From Saprospiraceae bacterium (GTDB taxonomy: Bacteria > Bacteroidota > Bacteroidia > Chitinophagales > Saprospiraceae), in contig JADJYQ010000006.1 in NCBI GenBank assembly GCA_016719615.1, forward strand, positions 310,001 to 374,000: 64,000 bases of DNA, read 5' to 3'. Shown here piece after piece: positions 1-8,895 of the stretch; positions within the stretch are counted from its first letter, which is position 1; every line of letters starts with the position of its first letter. Both the position numbers and the translations under genes were made by a program. The notes under the pieces are model-generated. The model searched no databases. It saw nothing but the letters and a program-made list of their open reading frames with translations, and was not told where the DNA came from.

Positions 1-83
1 TGAGAAATAATTTATATAAACCGGGACATACCCAAAATCTTGCGGAGCAAATTAAGCAACGCATCAAAAGATATCCCTCCTGA
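1..83 (+). CDS. C-terminal end of an unidentified protein (partial)
   Basis: The frame beginning at base 3 stays open for 26 codons to a TGA at 81-83 and ends with the residues KQRIKRYPS. The hydrophilic, Lys/Arg-rich composition looks coding, and the stop lies about 75 bases before prfA, so the two could share a transcript. Too little of the gene is inside the window to name the family. A second open frame ends at the TAG at 133-135, but it is less protein-like and is bounded by a stop at base 1. Confidence 0.45.
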   Translation, partial: RNNLYKPGHTQNLAEQIKQRIKRYPS

Positions 84-132
84 TGTCCAGATTCCTTGGG
101 CAATTAAGAATCCCCAATTAGCAGATTCGTTT

Positions 133-140
133 TAGCTTTG
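133..140 (+). promoter_or_regulatory. Bacteroidota -7 element ahead of prfA
   Basis: TAGCTTTG matches the Bacteroidota -7 consensus TAnnTTTG exactly and ends 19 bases before the prfA ATG. No clear -33 TTTG was found at the expected spacing, so this is a half-match only. Confidence 0.4.
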
Positions 141-159
141 CACACTTATTTTCTGTAAA

Positions 160-1224
160 ATGTTTTTGGATAAATTAGAATCCATATACGAGCGATTTCA
201 GTACATTGAAGAACGGATGTCAGATCCGTCTGTTGTTTCTAATCTGGAGCAGTATAGTAAAATTTCAAAGGAATATAAAGAGCTCAAACAGTTAGTCGAA
301 CTTTTCTTGATTTACAAGAAAAAGGAAGATGAATATAAACAGGCAAAAGAGATGCTTTCGGATGCCGATATGAAAGAGATTGCAGAGAAAGAAATGGCAA
401 CTCTTTCAAGCGAATTGGATTCGCTCGAATCAGAATTAAAACAGAAATTAATTCCAAAAGATCCAGAAGATAGTAAAGATGTGATTTTTGAAATTCGCTC
501 TGGCACAGGAGGAGACGAAGCAAGCATTTTTGCAGGTGATTTATACAGAATGTACACGCGATATTTTGATACACACGACATGAAGTACGAAGTATTAGAA
601 ATCAGCGAAGGAAATGTTGGTGGTTTTAATAAAATCATAATTGAAGTCAGTGGCGAAAATGTATACGGAAAATTAAAATTTGAATCTGGCGCGCACAGAG
701 TTCAAAGAGTTCCTAAAACAGAATCGCAGGGGCGCGTTCATACTTCAGCAGCCACGGTAGTGGTGATGCCAAAAATGGAAATGGAGGAAGTCAGCATAAA
801 CAAAGCAGACCTTCGAGTGGACACTTTCCGTTCGAGTGGTGCCGGAGGACAGCACGTTAATAAGACAGAATCCGGAGTCAGGTTTACACATATTCCAACA
901 GGGATAGTTGCAGAAAGTATGGATAGCCGCAGTCAGCACAAAAACAGAGAAATTGCCTTCAACAGGATGTTGCAAAAAATGAAGGATGCACATGTAGCTC
1001 AATACGAAAGCGAAGTGGCCGGACAAAGAAAATCTTTGGTGGGTACCGGCGATCGCTCAGATAAAATTCGCACCTATAATTATCCACAGAATCGGGTTAC
1101 GGATCATAGAATTAATTTGACCCTTTATAATCTCGACAGTATCGTAAATGGCTACCTCGATGAAATTGTGGAATCTCTTCAGGTCGCAGAAAATGCAGAA
1201 AGGTTAAAAGGAGAGACCGAATAA
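160..1224 (+). CDS. prfA: Peptide chain release factor 1
   Basis: Class I release factor that reads UAA and UAG stop codons in the ribosomal A site and triggers hydrolysis of peptidyl-tRNA. At 354 aa it has the family's normal length. The peptidyl-transferase motif GGQ is at residues 229-231 inside the typical SSGAGGQHVNKTES context. The codon-recognition tripeptide is P-K-T at 185-187, which fits RF1 (PxT) rather than RF2 (SPF). A coiled-coil N-terminal domain precedes these. Methylation of the GGQ glutamine by PrmC is known for the family, but prmC is not in the window. The ATG at 160 follows a -7 promoter match at 133-140. The next gene starts 66 bases after the stop, so co-transcription is possible. 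Confidence 0.97.
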   Translation: MFLDKLESIYERFQYIEERMSDPSVVSNLEQYSKISKEYKELKQLVELFLIYKKKEDEYKQAKEMLSDADMKEIAEKEMATLSSELDSLESELKQKLIPKDPEDSKDVIFEIRSGTGGDEASIFAGDLYRMYTRYFDTHDMKYEVLEISEGNVGGFNKIIIEVSGENVYGKLKFESGAHRVQRVPKTESQGRVHTSAATVVVMPKMEMEEVSINKADLRVDTFRSSGAGGQHVNKTESGVRFTHIPTGIVAESMDSRSQHKNREIAFNRMLQKMKDAHVAQYESEVAGQRKSLVGTGDRSDKIRTYNYPQNRVTDHRINLTLYNLDSIVNGYLDEIVESLQVAENAERLKGETE

Positions 1225-1290
1225 AGCTAGCCGGAGTTTAGGGCCATAGTTTTATAAATAAATGCATACTTTTATGCAAAGCTTTTCCGA

Positions 1291-3369
1291 ATGTCAGCCA
1301 TAAATAAAACTTTTAATATATTATGTGTAGTATTTTTATCTACACTTTTAGCTTGTAGTATAAAAGAACCAAGTTGGGATACAGAAATTGTTACCCCACT
1401 TCTCAAAACCAAACTTAATATACATCAGTTAAGTACAGAAGAAGACCTGTCGAGCGACAGCACTGGTTTGTTGCATTTGGTTTACAAAACTCATTTATAT
1501 GATTTGGCAATCGATTCATTTTTTGAATTTAGTGATACCAGTTTAAAAAACACTTTTAGAATTGATTCACTTTCATTATATAATTCGACATTTGATTATC
1601 CACTGAGTTTAGGAACGCTTGCACGTAATGCCGGACCCGTTGGACAACTACTTTTATTGTTTCATGGGTTTACCCAACCCATTCCGGAAATACAGCCTAT
1701 AGCAGGTTCGCCTATCGAAATCCGTGCAGACACAATATTTCAAACGATGACATTAGAGTCCGGCACCATGGATCTCAGTTTGCAGAATGGATTGCCCATT
1801 GATATCACAAATGTTGAATACTTATTGAAAAATGCTCAAAACGGGGATGTTATCATTTCGGGAAATTTTCCGCTTATTCCGGCTGGTGGATTTGTGACGC
1901 GTAGCATCGACCTTGCTGGGAAGACGATTGAAGGAAAACTAACGGCGCAACTTTTAAGTTTATCGTCTCCGGGAAGTAAAGGGATTCCCGTTTTAATTGA
2001 TACCTCTAACATAGTCGTTGCAAGAATTGTAGTTTCTAATTTACATCCGCTCACCGCTAAGGCATTGTGGCCGGCACAGAATCTCATTAACGATAGCTAT
2101 TATTTTGGTTTGGAAGGATTGCCGGTTGATCTTAAAGAAGCATTTATAGGTTCGGGAAAAGCCAGGATCCGACTTTCAAGCACGCTTCAGGATTCTGTAA
2201 GATTTAGTTACACATTGCCAACAGCCACAAAGAATGGAATTGCATTTCACAAGGATGTAATCTTGCAACCGGCGCCGATTGGTGGAGTATCTCAGCGCAT
2301 TGAAGAAGAAAGCTTGCAGGGATATCATTTTGATTTTTCAGGTGAAAATGGAGACTCGTTTAATTTGCAGTTTAATAAAGTTGTTGCTTCAATTGATAGC
2401 ACCGGTGAATTAAAAACCATTAGTAAATCGGACAGCATTTTTGTTGAGTTGGCCTTTGAAAATTTACATCCTGATTACGCCAGGGGCTATTTAAATGATA
2501 CCATTCTTGGAACAGGACCTACCACGGAAGCTTTAGATATTTTTTCTAATGTTCTTGAAGGAAGATTTGAAATTGAAAAAGCGAAACTACAGGTTGAAGT
2601 TACTAATAAAATTGGTGTGGATATGGAAATGAATGTACATAAAATGGAAGGCATTCATCATAAGAGTGGAAAAGCAGTTGAATTGATTGCTGATCCTCTG
2701 AAAACCAAAACCTTTATTCCCAGAGCAAAGGACAATGCTGGACATATGCCCATTTATCAGAGCGTTGTAAACATAAGTATCGACGAACAAAATTCAAATA
2801 TCAGGGATTTTATAGGAAACCTACCTGACGAGATCAGCTATAATATAGATCTGCAGGTTAACCCACAGGGAAATACGTCGAACTGGAATGATTTTATTTA
2901 TGACGGGGAATTAATGAATATTGATTTGGTACTCGATATTCCGTTAATCGTTTCGGCGGATGGGTTGGTCCTCGCGGATACTAGTACTATTGATTTGGTA
3001 AGTGATGATTATGATCGAATTAAAGAAGGCGTTTTACATGCTTTTTTTAAAAATGATTTTCCGGTTGAAAGTAAAATTCAGTTGTATATTTTAAGCGAGA
3101 ATAATGTGATCATAGATTCTCTTATGCAAAATGATTTTTTTGTAGAGGCAGCTATGACGGGACCGAATGGAAAGACGGTTCAAAGCAAAGAATCCAGAAT
3201 TGATATTCCGATGGATTATAATAGAATACGGAATTTTTTAAATTTTAAAAAAATATACTTACGTGCAAGTTTTAATACACAACCGAAATCTTCATTTTTA
3301 AAAATTTACGAAGATTACAATTTGGAACTTGTTTTGACTGCTGACTTTACCTATGAAGCAGGGAAGTAA
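1291..3369 (+). CDS. Large exported lipoprotein, unknown function
   Basis: A 692-aa protein that I cannot assign to a named family. It begins with a lipoprotein signal: a hydrophobic stretch ending L-L-A-C with the lipidated cysteine at residue 22, so it should be anchored in a membrane. The rest is rich in short beta-strand-like runs alternating Ser/Asp/Asn turns, as in multi-domain beta-sandwich surface proteins. There are no obvious catalytic motifs. The next gene, an outer-membrane beta-barrel protein, follows within a few bases, so the two probably form an operon and may act together at the outer membrane. A location in the outer-membrane inner or outer leaflet cannot be decided from the sequence. 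Confidence 0.8.
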   Translation: MSAINKTFNILCVVFLSTLLACSIKEPSWDTEIVTPLLKTKLNIHQLSTEEDLSSDSTGLLHLVYKTHLYDLAIDSFFEFSDTSLKNTFRIDSLSLYNSTFDYPLSLGTLARNAGPVGQLLLLFHGFTQPIPEIQPIAGSPIEIRADTIFQTMTLESGTMDLSLQNGLPIDITNVEYLLKNAQNGDVIISGNFPLIPAGGFVTRSIDLAGKTIEGKLTAQLLSLSSPGSKGIPVLIDTSNIVVARIVVSNLHPLTAKALWPAQNLINDSYYFGLEGLPVDLKEAFIGSGKARIRLSSTLQDSVRFSYTLPTATKNGIAFHKDVILQPAPIGGVSQRIEEESLQGYHFDFSGENGDSFNLQFNKVVASIDSTGELKTISKSDSIFVELAFENLHPDYARGYLNDTILGTGPTTEALDIFSNVLEGRFEIEKAKLQVEVTNKIGVDMEMNVHKMEGIHHKSGKAVELIADPLKTKTFIPRAKDNAGHMPIYQSVVNISIDEQNSNIRDFIGNLPDEISYNIDLQVNPQGNTSNWNDFIYDGELMNIDLVLDIPLIVSADGLVLADTSTIDLVSDDYDRIKEGVLHAFFKNDFPVESKIQLYILSENNVIIDSLMQNDFFVEAAMTGPNGKTVQSKESRIDIPMDYNRIRNFLNFKKIYLRASFNTQPKSSFLKIYEDYNLELVLTADFTYEAGK

Positions 3370-3373
3370 TAAA

Positions 3374-4633
3374 ATGTTTGGAATGAGATTAAAGTTAAGC
3401 ATGAAAGCAAGGTTATTGTTTCTACAAGTGATATTATCCTCTTTTTTGGCGGGAGCTCAGGATTATAATTATTTATTTGATCGGGTTCTTGAGCACAAAA
3501 CTATTTCCTTCGGAGTTAATGCGCATCAGGAATTGGCTTCTAACGGAATTACCGGAAACTTTTTTAAGGAGTATATTTCAGGTGGATTTTTAGATGATGA
3601 TTTAAAGGATCAAAGTATCGAACATTTGAAGTCTGAAAATTTAGCTGTTGTTCTGTATGGCGGGAGTGCTTTTTTGAAGCTGGGCTTAAGAAATCATTCT
3701 TTCAAGTTGACATTTAATATTGATTACAATAGTTTTAATGAGGTTCTTTTTCACAAGGATATTTTCGTCTTATACTTTAAAGGAAATAAAAGTTTTGAGG
3801 GGCGGAGTGCAAATTTAACACCCTTCCAAATTGAGCGCTCCGAGTTCAGCGCATTTAAGTTTGGCATTGAAAAGGATTTTAAAAGCTTACAGTTAGGATT
3901 AAAAGTAGGTCTGTGCAGTGGTCTTGACTATTTAAGTTTAAAAGCGGAGAATGGATCCTTATTTACAGCTACTGATGGGAAATATGTCGATTTACAAATG
4001 TTGCTGAATAGTTATCATGTGACTTCAAAGCCAGCAGGAGTTTGGAATAATAAAGCCCTTGGTTTTGTTTTTGATGGTAAGCTTTTATACCAGGCGACTC
4101 AGAATATTCACTTAAGTTTCGAATTGAAAAACCTGGGGTTTATGGATTGGTCCGGAAATATTCGCGAGCGCGTGGTTGATACCTTGTATAGATACAGCGG
4201 CTTGGAAATTGATAATTTGCTGGATACATTTTCAATTAAAGTAAAAAATGTTGATGAGATTGAATCTGACTTTGTACGAACAAGATCAGGTCTGAGCAGA
4301 AGTAGCCATTTGCCTGCAGAGTGGAGAGCTTCATTGGGGGTAAAATTGTTTGATGATAAATTATATATTGATTTTGGCTGTGGAGGATTTCAAAGTGAAT
4401 TTTCGAAAACAATTTATTATCTAAATACACAATATCATTTGAGATCTAATTTAGCCGGGGGTTTTATATTGAAAAATAATGCCTATGCGGATTGGGATCT
4501 CGGAATGCATTTGAGCTTTAGTGCAGCAAAAACATTTGGGGTACAGGTTTATTGGGAATCCCTTTCATTTTTGGGAAGTTCGGTCAGCAATTTAAAATTG
4601 GTGGGCGGAGCAGCTCTGCGAATGAGTTTATAA
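3374..4633 (+). CDS. Outer-membrane beta-barrel protein, DUF5723-like
   Basis: About 419 aa with a Sec signal peptide (KARLLFLQVILSSFLAGAQ) followed by alternating aromatic/glycine strands such as LQLGLKVGLCSGLDY, the pattern of a Bacteroidota outer-membrane barrel related to DUF5723/PorV-type proteins (family call by pattern only). I chose the ATG at 3374, four bases after the preceding stop. An ATG at 3401 would give a cleaner signal peptide, while one at 3353 would overlap the lipoprotein gene by 17 bases. The tight spacing implies translational coupling to the lipoprotein. It converges with the next gene, with only 24 bases between the stops and no clear hairpin there. Confidence 0.65.
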   Translation: MFGMRLKLSMKARLLFLQVILSSFLAGAQDYNYLFDRVLEHKTISFGVNAHQELASNGITGNFFKEYISGGFLDDDLKDQSIEHLKSENLAVVLYGGSAFLKLGLRNHSFKLTFNIDYNSFNEVLFHKDIFVLYFKGNKSFEGRSANLTPFQIERSEFSAFKFGIEKDFKSLQLGLKVGLCSGLDYLSLKAENGSLFTATDGKYVDLQMLLNSYHVTSKPAGVWNNKALGFVFDGKLLYQATQNIHLSFELKNLGFMDWSGNIRERVVDTLYRYSGLEIDNLLDTFSIKVKNVDEIESDFVRTRSGLSRSSHLPAEWRASLGVKLFDDKLYIDFGCGGFQSEFSKTIYYLNTQYHLRSNLAGGFILKNNAYADWDLGMHLSFSAAKTFGVQVYWESLSFLGSSVSNLKLVGGAALRMSL

Positions 4634-4657
4634 AAGGGCAGCGTAGATTCAAATAAT

Positions 4658-7600
4658 TTAAAAATCCAGGCCTAGTGAAAATAGCCATTTTGGTTGTGAA
4701 AATTTATATCGGTTTACTTGCCAGGCATGATCAATCCTAAGGTAATATCCAAATAAGGATGTTCTGAAACCAAAACCGGAACCGGCAATCCAGGGCTCTC
4801 TACTGTATTGAAGATTTATTTTAACAACTGGGTTCTGCGCAGCATAATCTACAGTACTAGTTTTATCGATATCCGGGAAGAAACCATCCCAAACTACAGC
4901 AGCATCATAGAAGCAGATCATTTGAAAGTTTCTCAACAAACTGTTTTTATAGTTTTGATTTAAAAGATATTGAAAAATGGGAATGCGCAATTCTGCTGTA
5001 TATCCAAAAACAGAGGCGGCTTTGCGGGCACCGTATCCATGTCCGCGTACTTCAGTTGCTAGCGCTGAATAAACGTATTCGCCGGAAGTAATTAAGGGAT
5101 TTTGTGTTTCATATTTTGGAACCAGCCAGTTTTCTGTTGCGCCAACATGATATAATATTCTTTGCTGGCCGAGCGAAATGTTGGTAAACACGCGTTGCGA
5201 GAAACTTGATTTTTTGAAAACCGGAATATGTAATCTTCCTTCAAATCCTATTAGAAATAGTGCTCCGGGCAAAAACTTGGTTCGATCTTGAAAATTAAGT
5301 TGAAATCTTTTAGAAGCTTCAAAATAGAATTTAACTTGCCAACCTGATTTTAGATTAAGAGACAAATCGAGGGCATTATCAAAAACCCATTCAAGCCGAG
5401 TTCCAATTCTTTGTTGTGTATTTTCTGAAGAATCCAACAGTGTCCCGCTATTGGTAGACAAGTATGCAACATGATCATTTCTAAGCGTACTAATCGCGCG
5501 CAGGCTAGTATAGTGATCAAGGGGAAATTTAAGTTGATGATTTAAGATAAAAGTATTTGTTTGTTGTTTAATGCTTGCAAATCTGGTATTAGAAGTGGTT
5601 TCTGTTTGAGTTTTGAAATATACTGCATAAGTATGATCAAATCTGGCGAGTCTGTTTTCTAATAATAAATAGCTTTCGAGACCATTAAAAGAGGTAGGTA
5701 TTCTAATACCGGCTTCTAATGAATAATTTTCCAGGATTTCGAGAATTCTGGTTTTAAAAAGAATGCCAATTTCAGGAGGTTCAAAGTCTTGTGATGTTCC
5801 AGAGAAAGTGTTGAGGCCTGAAAACAAGAGATCATTATTTAATGTTGTCGAAAGTTCCTCTATGTAGAACCGGTTGCGATAAGCTATAGATTGATTGCTG
5901 TTGAATGCTTGTGCAAGAGGCCAACCGAAGTTGTGAGATAATGCTGTAGAATTTTTAAGGAAAGTAGAAGACTTTAATTCCTTTTGTTTAAATTCATTTA
6001 AGATCTCCTTTAGATTAGAGGGATTTCCAAAGGGCGCTTGAAAATACAAACTATCTGTCGCGATCGTTTGATCGTTTGATATTTCTTCTGTTTTGAAAGA
6101 TGGCGGCTCAGTAGAATCGAGCTCTGTTTTAGAAAAATAACTAACAGTTGTTAGTTGATATTCGTTTAATAAATAATTTTTAGATCCAGGATATATTGAA
6201 AGTAGCTTTTGCTTTTCCGGATGATGTATTATTAATTCTGGATGTTTTTCCAGGAGGCATTCTGTGGAAGTGTCTTTTGTAATATGAATCCAATGCTGTT
6301 CGGATTGATCGTTGATTTCAGCAACGATTTCGTTTTTAAGATCAATCCATTTTAAGACTGAAAATCGTTTATGACTGTAAATATTTTTTTGAGACTGTAT
6401 CGATTTTTTTTCATTCAGTGTTAGTTCGAATAAGCCAAAGGGATATAGTGGTAAGTGGGCAGTGGAAGAATCTACTTTTTCTAATTTTTGGAGTGGCTTA
6501 TTAGAACGGAATAGAATTCTTAAGTTACTTTTTTCGCCAAGCACATTAACATCAAGGTCATCCCAGTGATCATTGGTCAAATTGATATATTGTCTAGATT
6601 TTAAGGAGTATAGCAGGATATCTGAATAGCCACCAACGTTAGCAGATAGAGCAATATAATCTTTATCATAAACTGCTGCTGAATAAACCCGCTGTATATC
6701 TTCAGGTAATTTATGAACCTGGTTTTTGTTGCTTCCGCTAATAAATTTAAGATAAACGCGATTTCGTTTTTCGTAAAGAACAATTCTGCTTTGATCTATT
6801 ATTCGATCGCAATAAATTGGGTAATTTAAATCAGGCTGATATAATTTGGATTTGCTTCCTTTGCAGAACAGGGTATTTAGTTTATAATTAGACAGATCCA
6901 ATTGACGGATACGAGACTTACCAAATTGCTGCGTACTTATGATCACTGAATTGGATTTGAAGTTATCGGGAATAACTTTTAATATTTTTTCATCTGGTTT
7001 TAATTTTAGTTTCGTATAATTTTCATCAGTTGATCCGACCAACGAGCTTGTTCTTTTTAGTTCGTAGTAATATTGATACCAAAGTCGTTGTAGGTTCTCA
7101 AAATCTTCTGAAAATACTATTCTTGCGGCCTCTTCAAAATCTTTTTGGATTCTAGTTAAATAAAGCCAGTTTGAAACCGATTGTTGGCCATAGGTATTCA
7201 CCAAAAAACTCCAGAACGAAAGTCCAGCTATTTTGGCTTCGCGTTTTGAAAATTTGTCAAAGTTTTTTCCTTTCCAAACTTCAAGAAACAATTGCTCTGT
7301 TTGTTTATTCCAACCCGAAGTTAAAAATGCAATAAGTCCGGATTCAAACCATTCTGGTAATTTTAAAGAAATCACTTTTTGAACGGCATCTTGTAGTGCG
7401 GTACCATCAAAAAGCGAGGCAAAATAAAGTTTTATGATCCCTGCCCTAAGTAATTGTCGCAAGTTGGCATGATTACCATCAAAGTAGAGTAGGATTTTTT
7501 GGTCTTTGAGTTTAGGAGATTCTTGCCAATTTTTTTCGAGCCAGATTCCGTCCAGATTGATATTGGATTGGGAATGATCAGTTGCATCTGCGTAAACGAA

Positions 7601-7882
7601 GAGCTCAATTTTATCTTTGAGGTGAAATTCAAATAACTTTTGAATCTGTGCGTTTTCTGATTCTGCGATTTCGGAACAAAAACGCGCTGCCGGCCTTGAC
7701 TTGCCATAATAGTATATAATGAAGTTATTTGTTTCATGTTGCCACCAATCGTATTGGTCATCGGAGAATTGCACTTTATTTTTGCCAAACACTTCTTTAG
7801 CATTTTGCCCGTAGGATACCAGACAAAAGGATAATGTGAAGATCAAAACCAAAGAATAAGGACAATTAACTTTTAAAGACAT
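4658..7882 (-). CDS. Exported peptidase-like / beta-propeller / Omp85-type barrel protein
   Basis: A 1074-aa protein from the chosen start. A signal peptide (hydrophobic LVLIFTLSFCLVSYGQ) is followed by a region that resembles peptidase-MA-like gluzincins but lacks HExxH; the conserved LPEWFESGLIAFL helix remains. The middle third (about residues 290-590) looks like a TolB/WD40-type propeller, with strand motifs such as YIALSANVGGYSDILLYS. The last ~300 residues read as an outer-membrane barrel of the Omp85 (bacterial surface antigen) type, with GSGFGFRTSLFGYYLRIDH and a terminal Phe. It probably sits in the outer membrane. The ATG at 7882 is preferred: an upstream ATG at 7912 would run into the divergent hydrolase gene and put ten extra residues before the signal peptide. 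Function is unknown; a role in outer-membrane biogenesis or secretion is only a guess. Confidence 0.75.
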   Translation of the reverse strand: MSLKVNCPYSLVLIFTLSFCLVSYGQNAKEVFGKNKVQFSDDQYDWWQHETNNFIIYYYGKSRPAARFCSEIAESENAQIQKLFEFHLKDKIELFVYADATDHSQSNINLDGIWLEKNWQESPKLKDQKILLYFDGNHANLRQLLRAGIIKLYFASLFDGTALQDAVQKVISLKLPEWFESGLIAFLTSGWNKQTEQLFLEVWKGKNFDKFSKREAKIAGLSFWSFLVNTYGQQSVSNWLYLTRIQKDFEEAARIVFSEDFENLQRLWYQYYYELKRTSSLVGSTDENYTKLKLKPDEKILKVIPDNFKSNSVIISTQQFGKSRIRQLDLSNYKLNTLFCKGSKSKLYQPDLNYPIYCDRIIDQSRIVLYEKRNRVYLKFISGSNKNQVHKLPEDIQRVYSAAVYDKDYIALSANVGGYSDILLYSLKSRQYINLTNDHWDDLDVNVLGEKSNLRILFRSNKPLQKLEKVDSSTAHLPLYPFGLFELTLNEKKSIQSQKNIYSHKRFSVLKWIDLKNEIVAEINDQSEQHWIHITKDTSTECLLEKHPELIIHHPEKQKLLSIYPGSKNYLLNEYQLTTVSYFSKTELDSTEPPSFKTEEISNDQTIATDSLYFQAPFGNPSNLKEILNEFKQKELKSSTFLKNSTALSHNFGWPLAQAFNSNQSIAYRNRFYIEELSTTLNNDLLFSGLNTFSGTSQDFEPPEIGILFKTRILEILENYSLEAGIRIPTSFNGLESYLLLENRLARFDHTYAVYFKTQTETTSNTRFASIKQQTNTFILNHQLKFPLDHYTSLRAISTLRNDHVAYLSTNSGTLLDSSENTQQRIGTRLEWVFDNALDLSLNLKSGWQVKFYFEASKRFQLNFQDRTKFLPGALFLIGFEGRLHIPVFKKSSFSQRVFTNISLGQQRILYHVGATENWLVPKYETQNPLITSGEYVYSALATEVRGHGYGARKAASVFGYTAELRIPIFQYLLNQNYKNSLLRNFQMICFYDAAVVWDGFFPDIDKTSTVDYAAQNPVVKINLQYSREPWIAGSGFGFRTSLFGYYLRIDHAWQVNRYKFSQPKWLFSLGLDF

Positions 7883-7897
7883 AATCAACGCAAAATA

Positions 7898-8539
7898 ATG
7901 ACTGCCATCCACATTAAGGCATTCTGTTTTAACCCTTTTTACGAAAACACCTATTTAATTTATAACGATGCCGGCGTATGTTGGATTGTTGATCCCGGGT
8001 GTTCCAATCAAGAAGAGCAAGAGAAGCTTTCTTCTTTTATCAGAGAATACGAGCTGAGGCCGGTTAAATTGCTACTGACCCATGGGCATATTGATCATAT
8101 CCTTGGCTGTGCGTTTGTATATCATAAGTTTGGGCTGTCGCCGGAGATGCACCTTAAAGAATTAGAAATTTATAACTCCGGGAGTTACGTTGGCGCGATG
8201 TATGGCATTGAATATATTGCTGGGCCGCCTCCGGGTTTGTTTTTGGTGGATGGACAGACTTTACTCCTGGGGGACTCAAGCTTGACTTGCATTTTGTGCC
8301 CGGGACATAGTCCTGGGAGTATATGTTTTTATAATAAGGAGCAAAAATTCCTCATAGGGGGTGATGTGCTTTTTGAAGGCAGTATTGGACGAACAGATTT
8401 ACCGGGAGGAGATCATGATAGCTTAATTCGAAATATTAAAGCAAGGATTTTCAGTTTGGATAAAAATGTAGTTGTTTACCCTGGCCACGGAGGCGCCACG
8501 ACAGTTGGTCAAGAAATTTTGACCAATCCTTTTTTTTAA
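7898..8539 (+). CDS. Metallo-beta-lactamase-fold hydrolase (glyoxalase II-like)
   Basis: A 213-aa MBL-fold enzyme with the dinuclear-metal motif T-H-G-H-I-D-H (about residues 61-67), a downstream metal His in CPGHSPG, the bridging Asp in IGGDVLF, and the C-terminal His in VYPGHGG. The compact length and GSIGRTDLPGG segment match stand-alone hydroxyacylglutathione-hydrolase-like proteins (YcbL type), which hydrolyse thioesters; the true substrate is unknown. It appears cytosolic, with no signal peptide. It is divergent from the large barrel gene with only 15 bases between the two start codons, so each promoter must lie inside the other coding region or the genes share compact overlapping signals. 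Confidence 0.88.
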   Translation: MTAIHIKAFCFNPFYENTYLIYNDAGVCWIVDPGCSNQEEQEKLSSFIREYELRPVKLLLTHGHIDHILGCAFVYHKFGLSPEMHLKELEIYNSGSYVGAMYGIEYIAGPPPGLFLVDGQTLLLGDSSLTCILCPGHSPGSICFYNKEQKFLIGGDVLFEGSIGRTDLPGGDHDSLIRNIKARIFSLDKNVVVYPGHGGATTVGQEILTNPFF

Positions 8540-8573
8540 GAGACTATTGCCAATTAATAAAGTTACGAAGAAT

Positions 8574-8589
8574 TGTTCCACGTGGAACA
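8574..8589. promoter_or_regulatory. parS: parS centromere site 1
   Basis: TGTTCCACGTGGAACA, a perfect 16-bp palindrome. It matches the conserved ParB-binding parS consensus of bacterial chromosomes (TGTTNCACGTGNAACA-type). It lies 35 bases after the hydrolase stop. ParB loads here and helps segregate the origin region. parA and parB themselves are not in the window. Confidence 0.85.
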
Positions 8590-8856
8590 TACAGATCTTT
8601 TGAAAGCATTGAATTTTTAGATATCATTATACAAGTAGTTAGAAATCCGGAATTGAGAATGGTCTTCATGGAGTGCCTTAGGAATTTAAAATAAAACGCA
8701 GCACCCTGCGAGGAATTAATGCTGATCCATAATTTCATTAAATTCAAACGTCGAGATATTGCTGTTTTGAAGCTTTAATGCTTGGTAATCGCTCTTTAAT
8801 GGCAGCTATGCAATTATATGATTGAGGAGTGTATTGAACCTGTACCTCAAGCCGAC

Positions 8857-8872
8857 TGTTCCACGTGGAACA
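8857..8872. promoter_or_regulatory. parS: parS centromere site 2
   Basis: A second identical TGTTCCACGTGGAACA, 283 bases from the first and just outside the phaC stop. Two identical 16-mers in one short gap cannot be chance. The flanking bases differ between the copies, so this is not a recent duplication of the whole segment. Confidence 0.85.
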
Positions 8873-8895
8873 TTTACAAATTATTGGAAACTAGT

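Larger units (their letters stand above)
8540..8895. other. Intergenic region carrying two parS sites
   Basis: A 356-base gap between the MBL hydrolase and phaC stops. Short open frames on either strand have no protein-like composition. Apart from the two perfect parS palindromes described separately, nothing else is recognised; no hairpin terminator was seen. Confidence 0.7.

Noticed and set aside
8544..8747. Short gene in the parS gap
   Set aside because: It spans the first parS site and has no recognisable domain, so it is treated as chance.
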